64,000 bases of DNA from Thalassotalea_H sp040779345 (GCA_040779345.1 JBFONU010000004.1:1-64000); one strand, 5' to 3'; positions 1 to 7,931 are shown, counted from the first letter of the stretch. The notes: generated by a model from the letters alone, not told the origin. Numbers and translations are program-made.

Positions 1-35
1 CTGGTACTTATGATTTGTCTGGAACTAAAATCATG

Positions 36-155
36 ACCGTTCATCCTGAACATCGTTGTTCTTTGCCATCCATGGCATCACAACATACCGTTCATCCTGA
101 ACATCGTTGTTCTTTGCCATCCATGGCATCACAACATACCGTTCATCCTGAACAT
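36..155. repeat. 51-bp tandem repeat, 2.35 copies
   Basis: Two perfect 51-bp copies (36-86, 87-137) are followed by the first 18 bases of a third (138-155). Each unit holds two short palindromes: GTTCATCCTGAAC, and TGCCATCCATGGCA framed by GTTGT...ACAAC. Because 51 is a multiple of 3 the array gives an open frame of repeated 17-residue blocks, but that frame has no ribosome-binding site and runs into the mdh terminator, so it is not called as a gene. The array sits directly behind the mdh terminator. It looks like a locally amplified unit of an interspersed, hairpin-forming intergenic repeat; that it is interspersed is inference. Confidence 0.85.
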
Positions 156-183
156 AAAAAAACCGCTCAATTGAGCGGTTTTT
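156..183 (-). terminator. Bidirectional rho-independent terminator of mdh
   Basis: A perfect palindrome AACCGCTCAATTGAGCGGTT (161-180) is flanked by an A-run on the left and a T-run on the right, so it can stop transcription in both directions. It lies 25 bases past the mdh stop codon and also insulates whatever is upstream of base 1. Confidence 0.85.
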
Positions 184-205
184 ATAAGAAGGTTAATATA
201 AAGTA

Positions 206-1141
206 TTAGCCGTTAATAAAATCTACACCTTCTTGAATGTCAGCATTTAATGTAGCTAACATATCGTCTTTCGCTTTTTGCTCAAAAGCACTTAACTCAC
301 CATATGGTAATACTTCAGCAACACCATTTACGCCTAAACGCACAGGGTGAGCAAAATATGGTGCATCGCCACCGTCAACATCTACATAAGCGTAATCAAC
401 AACATCTTCGCCTTGTAAGCCTTTAACTAATGACAAACAAAAACGCGCTGCTGCAGCACCCATTGATAACGTAGCAGAACCACCACCCGCTTTTGCATTT
501 ACCACTTCAGTACCTGCATTTTGGATACGTGGTGTTAATGCAGCAACTTCTTCATCAGAAAAAGTAACGCCTTCAACTTGTGAAAGAAGCGGTAAAATAG
601 TAGTACCTGAATGACCACCAATTACAGGGATTTTCACATCTGCAACGTTTAAGCCTTTAAGCTCTGCAATAAATGCTTCACTACGGATAACATCTAATGT
701 AGTTACACCAAATACACGGTTTTTATCGTATGTACCTGCTTTTTTGAAAACTTCAGCAACAATTGGCACAGTACCATTTACTGGGTTAGTAATGATCCCC
801 ACTAACGCTTTAGGACAATTAGCAACAATGCCTTCTGCCAATGTTTTGATAATACCCGCATTTACTGCGAATAAGTCAGCACGATCCATACCTGGTTTAC
901 GAGGCATGCCCGCTGGAATAATAACAATATCAGCACCAGTTAACGCATCGCCTAATGAGTCAGCACCGTAGCCAGTTACTTTTACCGCTGTAGGTATGTG
1001 ACTAAGATCAACAGCTACACCTGGAACAACAGGTGCAACGTCATATAAAGATAACTCAGAGCCTGCTGGCAATTGAGTTTTTAATAATAAAGATAACGCT
1101 TGACCGATACCGCCAGCTGCGCCTAATACTGCTACTTTCAT
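206..1141 (-). CDS. mdh: Malate dehydrogenase
   Basis: NAD-dependent malate dehydrogenase of the TCA cycle (malate to oxaloacetate), cytoplasmic. The 311 residues align with E. coli Mdh (312 aa) nearly without gaps. The N-terminal dinucleotide-binding loop GAAGGIGQA is at residues 7-15. Substrate arginines R81 and R87 (PRKPGMDR), the catalytic pair D150 and H177 (GGHSG), and R153 fall at the same numbers as in E. coli. A Shine-Dalgarno GGAG precedes the ATG by 8 bases. The gene is monocistronic, divergent from argR as in many gammaproteobacteria, and ends at a strong terminator. Identification is secure. Confidence 0.98.
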   Translation of the reverse strand: MKVAVLGAAGGIGQALSLLLKTQLPAGSELSLYDVAPVVPGVAVDLSHIPTAVKVTGYGADSLGDALTGADIVIIPAGMPRKPGMDRADLFAVNAGIIKTLAEGIVANCPKALVGIITNPVNGTVPIVAEVFKKAGTYDKNRVFGVTTLDVIRSEAFIAELKGLNVADVKIPVIGGHSGTTILPLLSQVEGVTFSDEEVAALTPRIQNAGTEVVNAKAGGGSATLSMGAAAARFCLSLVKGLQGEDVVDYAYVDVDGGDAPYFAHPVRLGVNGVAEVLPYGELSAFEQKAKDDMLATLNADIQEGVDFING

Positions 1142-1219
1142 TGGGTGTCTCCGAAATTTGAGTAATTACGTAAATATTTGCTGGCAAAAGATATAGTATT
1201 AGCCGACAAAAAACAATGT

Positions 1220-1260
1220 TTATACCAATTTAATCAATTCATTATTTCAATGGTATTAAT
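1220..1260. repeat. Short inverted repeat resembling MITE ends
   Basis: TTATACCAATT (1220-1230) faces AATGGTATTAAT (1249-1260) in inverted orientation in the mdh-argR intergenic region. The same TATACCA...TGGTATTA ends bound the 200-bp element at 30687-30886, so this may be a deletion remnant of the same family. It could equally be an AT-rich coincidence or an operator. Confidence 0.35.
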
Positions 1261-1369
1261 CGTGTAATGACATACAAGGATAGCGTATAATTCAAACAAC
1301 GGAATAATACTTAGGTATTAATTCGACTCAATAATCACTATTCATTAAAAAATAATTGCATTTATCATT

Positions 1370-1846
1370 ATGACAAACGTACAACAAAAACAAGAAGCAT
1401 TAGTTCAAGCATTTAAAGACTTACTAAAAGAAGAGCAATTTGGTTCTCAAGGGGAAATAGTTGAAGCATTGAAATCACAAGGCTTTGATAATATTAGTCA
1501 ATCAAAAATATCCCGTATGCTCAGTAAGTTTGGTGCAGTTAGAACCCGCAATGCCCGACAAGATATGGTGTATTGTTTACCTGCAGAACTGGGCGTCCCC
1601 ACAGCCAAAAGTCCCTTGCGTCAATTAGTGTTAGATATTGAACACAACGAAATGATGATCATCATTCGTACCAGTCCAGGTGCCGCACAATTAATCGCGA
1701 GATTATTAGATAGTTTAAGTAAAAGTGATGGGGTATTAGGCACTATTGCTGGAGATGATACCATTTTTATCGCCCCCACTAACGTTAATGAAATAGAAAA
1801 AACCATCGAAAAATTGGAATTACTATTTTCTAAAAACTTAAGCTAA
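1370..1846 (+). CDS. argR: Arginine repressor ArgR
   Basis: Arginine-responsive hexameric transcription factor that controls arginine biosynthesis and catabolism. 158 aa, the usual ArgR length. Residues 1-70 are the winged-helix DNA-binding domain (SQSKISRMLSKFGAVRTRN, the recognition helix with the usual S-x-SR). Residues about 80-150 are the oligomerisation/arginine-binding domain with the diagnostic GTIAGDDTIF block containing the two ligand-binding aspartates. It is divergent from mdh, a conserved neighbourhood. The 228-bp intergenic region may carry ARG boxes for autoregulation; only weak half-site matches are visible near 1330-1345. Confidence 0.96.
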   Translation: MTNVQQKQEALVQAFKDLLKEEQFGSQGEIVEALKSQGFDNISQSKISRMLSKFGAVRTRNARQDMVYCLPAELGVPTAKSPLRQLVLDIEHNEMMIIIRTSPGAAQLIARLLDSLSKSDGVLGTIAGDDTIFIAPTNVNEIEKTIEKLELLFSKNLS

Positions 1847-1876
1847 ATAAGTCAACGCGCCGATGAAGGGCAGAAT

Positions 1877-2803
1877 TTAACTGTCACCTAATTTTGCTAG
1901 AAAATTTAAACTCGGCGCAAAAAATGCGGCGCCCGTTTCTGCTTGAGTGTATTTAAGTAAATGATCAAAATCCCCGTGCTCATCACTTTCAATCATGCTT
2001 TTTAGCATCATTTCAAATGGTAAAGGGGAATGACAATAAGACACAAAAAACAAGCCCTGCAACTTCATATCACCGTATGGCATACTTTGTCGTACTATCT
2101 CAATACTTTTACCGTCAACATCTTTAATATTTGCGCGTTTAGTATGAGATGTTGCGGGTTTATTCTCACTGGTATATTCTTCATTGTCTATTTTGGTACG
2201 GGCAAAAACATCTTCTTGCTCTTTAACTTTAAGCCTATTCCACAAATTTAAATTGTGTCGATACCGCTGAATATGCAAATAACTACCACCGGAAAACTGT
2301 GTATCATCTTCATCTTTAATTAATGCGATATTTCGTCTATGCCTGCCTTGAGGGTTTTCAGTACCATCAACAAAACCGGTTAAATCTCTACCATCAAGGA
2401 AGCGAAAACCTCTCACTTGCTCAATTAACTCAACACTATCAGCAAATAACGCACACACTTTGCCTGCAACAATATGGTTTACATCCGCTCGATCACTTCT
2501 CACTTCAACATACAAATCATAATTTACAGCAGGAGCAATACGGTCATCACATTTAATTTCATTAAACGATTTTAGTAATTTAGGACGTGAATCTGGATGT
2601 AATTCATCCCAGTAATTAGCCCCTATGGCAACAACACCCGTTATATTACTTTCAGAAAAACGATCCGCATATTTTTCAAATAAACCTGGCAAACGAGCTA
2701 GTGCTTTGCGGATATGTGCATTTTTATCATCTAAGACATTAAATAATAAATAATAGCCATGTAGACTAGGCTCTGCACAAATACCAAATTGTTCTCTGGC
2801 CAT
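1877..2803 (-). CDS. yfeX: Dyp-type heme peroxidase (YfeX-like)
   Basis: Dye-decolourising-type heme peroxidase. 308 aa without a signal peptide, as in cytosolic YfeX and unlike the Tat-exported EfeB. The family motif GxxDG appears as GFVDGTENP, giving distal aspartate D146; the proximal heme ligand is H220 (ATSHTKR) and the distal arginine R238 (IVRQSMPYG), matching D143/H215/R232 of E. coli YfeX. Known members use hydrogen peroxide to oxidise a range of substrates; the physiological substrate is not known. The gene converges on argR with only 30 bases between stops and no clear terminator. Confidence 0.93.
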   Translation of the reverse strand: MAREQFGICAEPSLHGYYLLFNVLDDKNAHIRKALARLPGLFEKYADRFSESNITGVVAIGANYWDELHPDSRPKLLKSFNEIKCDDRIAPAVNYDLYVEVRSDRADVNHIVAGKVCALFADSVELIEQVRGFRFLDGRDLTGFVDGTENPQGRHRRNIALIKDEDDTQFSGGSYLHIQRYRHNLNLWNRLKVKEQEDVFARTKIDNEEYTSENKPATSHTKRANIKDVDGKSIEIVRQSMPYGDMKLQGLFFVSYCHSPLPFEMMLKSMIESDEHGDFDHLLKYTQAETGAAFFAPSLNFLAKLGDS

Positions 2804-2886
2804 AATTATTTCTGTTCGTTAAAGGAGCTAATCTCTTAATTTTACACAGTTTTACAAATTTAGCAGTATTTGTTTATTGATAAAAA

Positions 2887-2921
2887 CAAAAAGACCAACA
2901 AGCTAACACTCATTGGTCTTT
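2887..2921 (-). terminator. Terminator of glnK-amtB
   Basis: On the minus strand AAAGACCAA (2913-2921) pairs with TTGGTCTTT (2890-2898) and is followed by a T-rich run. It lies 27 bases past the amtB stop. Confidence 0.75.
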
Positions 2922-2947
2922 ATATTCATTGATTATGTCGGTAGTCG

Positions 2948-4213
2948 TTACCCACGAGTGAACTCTGGATAGGCCTCCATACCACAATCTGATTTATCGA
3001 CACCTTCGTATTCTTCTTCAGCACTAACACGTATTCCCATCGTCACTTTGAGTAGATACCAAACCACAAAGCTTGTCACAAATACCCAAGTAAAAATGGT
3101 GGCAGCGCCAATTAACTGACCACTTAAAGAAGCCCCTTCATTGGTAACAGGCACAAGCAATAAACCAAATAAACCAACCACGCCATGCACAGAGATAGCT
3201 CCTACAGGGTCGTCAATTTGTAACTTGTCTAAACTAATAATGGATAAAACAACAATGATCCCACCGATAGCACCAAACACAGTGGCTTGCAATGCCGAAG
3301 GTGTAGAAGGCTCAGCAGTAATTGCAACAAGACCTGCCAACGCACCATTTAATGTCATTGTTAAATCGGCTTTCTTAAATAAAATTTTAGCAAAAATTAA
3401 GGCCGCAACAGCACCACCAGCAGCGGCTGCATTGGTATTTAAAAAGACCATAGCAACGGAATGAGAATTTCCGATATCACCCAACTTCAATACTGAGCCG
3501 CCGTTAAAACCAAACCAGCCCATCCATAAAATAAACGTCCCTAATGTCGCCATAGGCAAGTTAGCTCCTGGAATTGCATTAACTCGACCATTAGGTCCAA
3601 ATTTACCTTTACGAGCACCTAATAATAAGACACCCGCTAATGCCGCTGAAGCACCTGCCATATGTACAATACCTGAACCAGCAAAGTCAGAAAACCCTAA
3701 GTCACCAAGTGTGAACAGACCAAATACAGCATTACCACCCCAAGTCCAGCTACCCTCCATAGGATAGATAACGGCTGTTAATACCACAGTAAAAGCTAAA
3801 AAAGCCCATAATTTCATACGTTCAGCAACTGCGCCCGAAACTATCGACATGGCTGTAGCAACAAACACAACTTGAAAGAAGAAGTCAGAAGCCGCTGAAT
3901 AAATAGCCCCACCGGTGAAACCGTCTTCACGCTCTGCGAAAGACTTTAGTACAGCGTTTGCATCAACGGTTTCTATTCCAGATAAAAAGAAACCGCCACC
4001 ATACATAATTTCATAACCACATGCTAAATACATCATGCAAGAAATCGCATATAAAGCGACGTTTTTAGTTAAAATTTCTGTGGTGTTTTTTGCTCTCACC
4101 AAACCAGCTTCTAACATTGAAAAGCCAGCAGCCATCCACATAACTAATGCGCCACACACTAAGAAATAAAAAGTGTCCATGGCATATTGAAGATGAAAGA
4201 TATTTTGTTCCAT
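2948..4213 (-). CDS. amtB: Ammonium transporter AmtB
   Basis: Inner-membrane ammonium channel/transporter of the Amt/Rh family, 421 aa with about eleven hydrophobic segments. The family signature is at DFAGSGIVHMAGASAALAG (residues 176-194). The two pore histidines correspond to H184 (IVHMAG) and H343 (SVHGVVG). The N-terminus (MEQNIFHLQYAMDTFYF) runs straight into the first membrane helix and has no separate cleavable signal peptide, unlike enterobacterial AmtB. It lies 9 bases behind glnK, so both are one transcript and GlnK gates the channel. It contributes to ammonium assimilation together with gltB at the other end of the window. Confidence 0.97.
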   Translation of the reverse strand: MEQNIFHLQYAMDTFYFLVCGALVMWMAAGFSMLEAGLVRAKNTTEILTKNVALYAISCMMYLACGYEIMYGGGFFLSGIETVDANAVLKSFAEREDGFTGGAIYSAASDFFFQVVFVATAMSIVSGAVAERMKLWAFLAFTVVLTAVIYPMEGSWTWGGNAVFGLFTLGDLGFSDFAGSGIVHMAGASAALAGVLLLGARKGKFGPNGRVNAIPGANLPMATLGTFILWMGWFGFNGGSVLKLGDIGNSHSVAMVFLNTNAAAAGGAVAALIFAKILFKKADLTMTLNGALAGLVAITAEPSTPSALQATVFGAIGGIIVVLSIISLDKLQIDDPVGAISVHGVVGLFGLLLVPVTNEGASLSGQLIGAATIFTWVFVTSFVVWYLLKVTMGIRVSAEEEYEGVDKSDCGMEAYPEFTRG

Positions 4214-4222
4214 GATATTCCC

Positions 4223-4561
4223 CTAAAGTGCTTCTACGTCGTTTTCACCAGTACGAATACGTACGGCTTGTTCAAGGTTGTAAACAAAAATCTTGCCGTC
4301 ACCAATTTTTCCGGTGTGCGCTGATTGAGTGATCGTCTCAACTAAGCGCTCAACAACATCATCGTTTACTGCAATTTCAAGTTTTACTTTTGGAAGAAAG
4401 TCGACTTGATATTCTGCCCCTCGATATAATTCTGTATGCCCTTTTTGACGACCAAAGCCTTTAACTTCACTGACCGTTAACCCTTCAACGCCGATTTCTG
4501 AGATTGCTTCTCGAACATCGTCTAATTTAAATGGCTTGATGATTGCGCTAATAAGTTTCAT
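4223..4561 (-). CDS. glnK: Nitrogen regulatory PII protein GlnK
   Basis: Trimeric PII signal protein that senses ATP/ADP, 2-oxoglutarate and glutamine status and blocks AmtB. 112 aa, exact family length. The T-loop uridylylation tyrosine is Y51 in TELYRGAEYQVD, and the C-terminal signature GDGKIFVYNLEQAVRIRTGE is present. Assigned glnK rather than glnB because it is the first gene of an amtB operon and has a sigma-54/NtrC-type control region upstream. A strong ribosome-binding site (AAGGGG) lies 6 bases before the ATG. Confidence 0.96.
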   Translation of the reverse strand: MKLISAIIKPFKLDDVREAISEIGVEGLTVSEVKGFGRQKGHTELYRGAEYQVDFLPKVKLEIAVNDDVVERLVETITQSAHTGKIGDGKIFVYNLEQAVRIRTGENDVEAL

Positions 4562-4594
4562 TTATTACCCCTTACAATAATTTACAAAGGAATA

Positions 4595-4610
4595 TTCAAT
4601 TGTTGTACCA
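4595..4610 (-). promoter_or_regulatory. Sigma-54-type promoter of glnK-amtB
   Basis: Read on the minus strand: TGGTAC-AACAA-TTGAA, compared with the sigma-54 consensus TGGCAC-N5-TTGCA. The -24 GG is intact; the -12 element reads TTGA instead of TTGC, which is a defect. Transcription would start near 4583, leaving a leader of about 22 bases containing the ribosome-binding site. The NtrC-like sites at 4675-4721 lie at typical enhancer distance. Confidence 0.6.
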
Positions 4611-4674
4611 AAACAACTAATTCATTAATTAACAGTAGGATAGGATATAAAAGGCAAGTTTAATCACGTTTAAA

Positions 4675-4721
4675 GCACCACTTTGGTGCGTGAAATATTT
4701 ACATTCGATAAGACTTGGTGC
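4675..4721 (-). promoter_or_regulatory. NtrC enhancer: one perfect and one half site
   Basis: 4675-4689 reads GCACCACTTTGGTGC, a perfect GCACC-N5-GGTGC palindrome identical in layout to NtrC sites. A second site at 4707-4721 keeps one good half (TTGGTGC). Site centres are 32 bp apart, about three helical turns, and lie roughly 100 and 130 bp upstream of the predicted start, much like the enhancer of enteric glnA. Predicts nitrogen-limitation control of glnK-amtB. Confidence 0.75.
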
Positions 4722-4732
4722 ACAACAAAAAT

Positions 4733-4765
4733 AAAAAAACGGTGAATGTTTTGACATTCACCGTT
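4733..4765 (-). terminator. Terminator of the first HDOD gene
   Basis: A 12-bp perfect stem AACGGTGAATGT / ACATTCACCGTT (4738-4749, 4754-4765) with a 4-base loop is followed on the minus strand by a run of T. Confidence 0.9.
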
Positions 4766-4800
4766 TGTTAGAATGGTTGCAGTTGAAGCTAAGGCGAATA

Positions 4801-5649
4801 TTAAAAAATCATTGCTGCACTTGGGTTTAAAACGGCAAGGATCCCTAAACGTTCCATGTCACAAAAGTTGTTAGCAGAAGAAATAATGTCTTGCGTAATG
4901 GCTAACTCATCCATTTTATTGCTGCTTAATACATCTCCTTGCACATGAGACTTACATTGATGACTTAATAACATCATGCGTTTAGACGCATACAATAATT
5001 TGGTTTCCTTTGTGCTATGTTGAAAATCCTCTTCATCTTGAAAGCGAATAGGCTCCATCAAGCTATAAGGGAGTTGCCAAAGTTTTAATAATTCTGCGGT
5101 GCAATCAGCAAAAGTAAAACCCAATACTTGCTGCTGTTTTTTCCAAGGTAGATCTTTAGATCCTAACTGATTCGCTTCACTGACTTTTTCAGCATTAAAT
5201 TGTTGTACAACTAATTCACCAAGATTATGCAACAAGCCTAAAATAAATAACCGTTCCGCATTAGGTACGTTCAATTGAAAACCAAGATATTTAATCATTA
5301 ATGCACAATCAACACTTCGCTCCCAAAAGTCTTCCAAAAACGGCTGTGGTGCATCAATGTTTTTGAACGCTTTCGTGGTGAAATAAGCGATGACTAAATT
5401 ATATACTTCGGTGATCCCAAGCACTAACACCGCTTTTGAGATGGTATCAATTTTTCCTGGGTAATTGAAAAACGAGCTATTCGCTAATTTTAAAATAGTC
5501 CCTGATAAAGCAGGATCGAGCAAAATGACATCAGCAATATCATCAATCGTAGATGCTTCATCATCAATCAATTCTTTTATGCGAATAAAAGAATCTGATA
5601 ATACAAAAATTTCACTGGCCTTTTCGGCGTATTCTAAAGCATCCATCAT
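4801..5649 (-). CDS. HDOD domain protein (copy 1)
   Basis: HDOD-domain signalling protein, about 282 aa, almost entirely one HDOD domain (DPALSGTILKLANSSFF near residue 50, then the degenerate HD site LLHNLGELV). HDOD proteins share a fold with HD phosphohydrolases but generally lack a full metal site, as here; they act as signalling scaffolds, and a partner cannot be named. The start was set at the ATG at 5649 because AAGG lies 5 bases upstream; two GTG codons just before it would add two residues. A paralogue of the same length is encoded at 13087-13929 and shares blocks such as AELLKLWQLP / AELLKVWQIP. Monocistronic with its own terminator. Confidence 0.9.
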   Translation of the reverse strand: MMDALEYAEKASEIFVLSDSFIRIKELIDDEASTIDDIADVILLDPALSGTILKLANSSFFNYPGKIDTISKAVLVLGITEVYNLVIAYFTTKAFKNIDAPQPFLEDFWERSVDCALMIKYLGFQLNVPNAERLFILGLLHNLGELVVQQFNAEKVSEANQLGSKDLPWKKQQQVLGFTFADCTAELLKLWQLPYSLMEPIRFQDEEDFQHSTKETKLLYASKRMMLLSHQCKSHVQGDVLSSNKMDELAITQDIISSANNFCDMERLGILAVLNPSAAMIF

Positions 5650-5792
5650 CACCACCTTACCAAGAAAAACGACATAAAAATGTTATTACCGTGTCTGTTA
5701 AAACTGTTCACCCACTACTTCCTCGAACTAAATAATATAAAAAGTAAGGTCTTTCATCTCCATTATAGACATAAATTTAACGAAAATTAGAA

Positions 5793-6623
5793 TTAATTAA
5801 CCGTTAAATGAATATGATATGAAGAAAACTTTCTAATATTGATAACACCGGTATCAAAGAATAAGTACTGACCTTTTATTCCCATTAAGATACCAGCAAC
5901 TTCTGTTGTTTTATCAAAATTGAAAGACGTGATTTTAGTCGGAAATTGTTCAACTGGAAAATTTAATTCGATGATGCTTTCATTCAGCTGCTCAACAGAG
6001 TCTGAACCAAACTTTAATCGAATGGCTTCAAGCTTTTCAGAAATCAAAGGGATTAACTCCTTTGATTTCTCGACTAAATCAATCGGCTCTGCGTTGCCTT
6101 TTAGCATCGTTCGCCAATTCGTTTTATCGGCTATAAATTCTGCGAGCGCTATTTCAACTAACCCTGATTGTAAGCGAGTGTTCACTTTAAAAATAGGCAA
6201 TGCTTGAGTAGCGCCTTGATCTATCCAACGAGTTGGAATTTGGGTATGACGCGTAATCCCCACTTTTAAGCCTGAGGTGTTCGCTAAATAAACATAATGT
6301 GGGATAAAGCAATTGGTTTCCCCCCACTCTGGTTCACGGCAAGTTCCTGCGTCAAAATGACAAGTTTCTGGCTTCATAATACACATATCACACTGCGCTA
6401 ATTTTTGCATACAAGGGTAACAATACCCCTGAGAGAAACTTTTTTTAGTTTTTCTTCCACAATGTGAGCAACTAATGTGTTGATGATAAGTTAATGTTAA
6501 TGGCTTACCAATAAGCTCATTTAATGGGATTAACTGCTCGCCAATAGGAAGTTGGTATTCTACCTTGCCTTGTGCATCTAACTGCGCCGTCATTTTTCTT
6601 AATGCGCCAATTTCTGTTTGCAT
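5793..6623 (-). CDS. DUF2797 family protein with Cys cluster and GIY-YIG-like segment
   Basis: Matches the DUF2797 family by its arrangement (276 aa); function unknown. Residues about 48-100 carry a metal-binding-type cysteine cluster (CSHCG, CYPC, CDMC, then three more cysteines). This is followed by HYVYLANTSGLKVGIT and IPTRWIDQGA, which resemble the core of GIY-YIG domains (a VYL strand, a K-VGIT strand, then an arginine helix). The GIY-YIG resemblance is my reading, not an established assignment I can cite. The gene is divergent from a genuine GIY-YIG protein (6715-6984), 91 bases apart. It could bind nucleic acid, but no catalytic role can be claimed. Confidence 0.8.
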   Translation of the reverse strand: MQTEIGALRKMTAQLDAQGKVEYQLPIGEQLIPLNELIGKPLTLTYHQHISCSHCGRKTKKSFSQGYCYPCMQKLAQCDMCIMKPETCHFDAGTCREPEWGETNCFIPHYVYLANTSGLKVGITRHTQIPTRWIDQGATQALPIFKVNTRLQSGLVEIALAEFIADKTNWRTMLKGNAEPIDLVEKSKELIPLISEKLEAIRLKFGSDSVEQLNESIIELNFPVEQFPTKITSFNFDKTTEVAGILMGIKGQYLFFDTGVINIRKFSSYHIHLTVN

Positions 6624-6714
6624 ATTGTGATCACTTTATAAAATTTAATGGCAACATGTTAAGGAAAAATGGCACACTACTCCATCGAAAATTTCATAAC
6701 ATGGGTGATTAGCC

Positions 6715-6984
6715 GTGAAAACATGTTCAGATTGGTTCGTCTATCTTCTTCGCTGCGCAGATAACAGCTTATATGCGGGCATAACAACGGATATAGAGAG
6801 AAGAGTGCGTGAACATAATCAATGTAATAAAGCAGGAGCTAAATACACACGTGTACGCCGACCTGTTACATTGGCTTACCAAGAAAGCACCCTCAATAGA
6901 AAAACGGCAAGCCAACGAGAATACCAGTTAAAGCAATTAACCAAACAACAAAAAGAACAGCTAGTTGCTAGTTATCGAAAATAA
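6715..6984 (+). CDS. yhbQ: GIY-YIG nuclease family protein (YhbQ/UPF0213)
   Basis: Small 89-residue GIY-YIG domain protein of the YhbQ/UPF0213 family. The domain is complete: WFVYLLRCADNSLYAGIT (the VYL and YAGIT strands), then R28/R29 and the REHN helix, and a conserved glutamate in SQREYQLKQL. Family members are annotated as putative endonucleases and some are linked to DNA damage responses; the substrate here is unknown. The start is a GTG, since no in-frame ATG precedes the conserved VYLLRC strand. Divergent from the DUF2797 gene. Confidence 0.9.
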   Translation: MKTCSDWFVYLLRCADNSLYAGITTDIERRVREHNQCNKAGAKYTRVRRPVTLAYQESTLNRKTASQREYQLKQLTKQQKEQLVASYRK

Positions 6985-7105
6985 ATATTGTACATGTGTA
7001 CGCTCAATAACCTATTTTTACTGGTCTGCTTTGTAAGTACATCCTTATTTTTTTTCGATTTTTCAACAAACAACTGATAAAATGCGTCGGTTTTGTGTTA
7101 TTTAA

Positions 7106-7825
7106 GTGAATAAGTCTATGTTCTTAGAAAGTTATTGTAATAATTCTGCGGGTAAAATTAGTTTTACACGTCAGCAAGCAAGTGATTTTGCGAAAAAAGT
7201 CGCTGATGATTTTAATCCACTGCACGATGTTAGTGCCAAAAGATTTTGTGTACCCGGCGATCTTCTATTCTCATTAGCCTTAGAAAAATCAGGTCTTTCA
7301 CAAGAAATGAAATTTACTTTTTCTGGTATGGTTAGTGATGGCATTGCACTGAATTTTCCAGAAACTATCCATTCACATGCCGCAATTGTTGATGATAATA
7401 ACAAAGAATATCTCACTATTGATGTCAAAGGCGAAAATACAAAAAACACCGCCACCATTGAATCACTGACAAAGGCGTATGTTGAATTTTCTGGTCATAC
7501 GTTTCCCCATATTCTTGTCGCATTAATGGCAGAAAATAACGTGATGATCAATCCGACTCGCCCAATGGTGATGTATGAAAGCATGACAATTCATCTCGAT
7601 TCTCTCGCATTTAATAACGTTTTATTGGAGCTTGCCACTTCAACGCTTTCAATTGATGGAAAACGCGGTGTTGCCGACTTAAGATTTAACTTGATCGCTG
7701 ATGGTGAAAAAATTGGTCACGGCAAAAAACATATGCTATTAAGTGGCTTACGTCCCTATGAGCAATCGGTGATAGATGCGATTGTTGATGAGTATAATAA
7801 CAAAAAAGCTCAGTTTGTTAGCTAG
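7106..7825 (+). CDS. DUF3581 family protein, hotdog/MaoC-like motif
   Basis: Recognised as a DUF3581-type protein of marine gammaproteobacteria, 239 aa, no signal peptide or membrane segment; function unknown. Near residue 33 it has ADDFNPLHDVSAKRF, which resembles the hydratase-2 signature of MaoC-like hotdog enzymes (S-G-D-x-N-P-L-H-x5-A), with ADD in place of SGD. The C-terminal half (about 145-230) could be the second half of a double hotdog. Start is uncertain: GTG at 7106 or ATG at 7118; neither has a good ribosome-binding site. A hairpin terminator follows at 7862. Confidence 0.75.
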   Translation: MNKSMFLESYCNNSAGKISFTRQQASDFAKKVADDFNPLHDVSAKRFCVPGDLLFSLALEKSGLSQEMKFTFSGMVSDGIALNFPETIHSHAAIVDDNNKEYLTIDVKGENTKNTATIESLTKAYVEFSGHTFPHILVALMAENNVMINPTRPMVMYESMTIHLDSLAFNNVLLELATSTLSIDGKRGVADLRFNLIADGEKIGHGKKHMLLSGLRPYEQSVIDAIVDEYNNKKAQFVS

Positions 7826-7861
7826 TTGTTTATCAAAAACAATGTACTTGGTATTCAACTC

Positions 7862-7894
7862 GAAAGTAGCCTACTAAAAACGTACGCTACTTTC
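7862..7894. terminator. Hairpin between convergent genes
   Basis: GAAAGTAGC (7862-7870) and GCTACTTTC (7886-7894) form a perfect 9-bp stem, with TAC/GTA extending it inwards. It sits between convergent genes, but T-runs on either side are short, so termination efficiency is uncertain. Confidence 0.5.
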
Positions 7895-7931
7895 TTGTGA
7901 AACGATCCAGCTAACTTTTTATCTATTTCAG

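Noticed and set aside
36..155. CRISPR array
   Set aside because: The copies are directly adjacent with no spacers and no cas genes are nearby.
15..209. Open frame of repeated 17-residue blocks
   Set aside because: It is produced by the 51-bp tandem repeat and reads through the mdh terminator; no ribosome-binding site or recognisable protein.
744..971. Antisense open frames over mdh, amtB, putA, nrdJa, degQ and others
   Set aside because: They overlap well-supported genes on the opposite strand or in another frame and lack family features.
1325..1365. ARG boxes before argR
   Set aside because: Only one good half site (ATTCA) with weak partners; not strong enough to annotate.
4650..4672. Second sigma-54 promoter (CGTGAT-N5-TTGCC, minus strand)
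   Set aside because: The -24 GG is missing; the site at 4595-4610 fits better and is at the right distance from the start codon.
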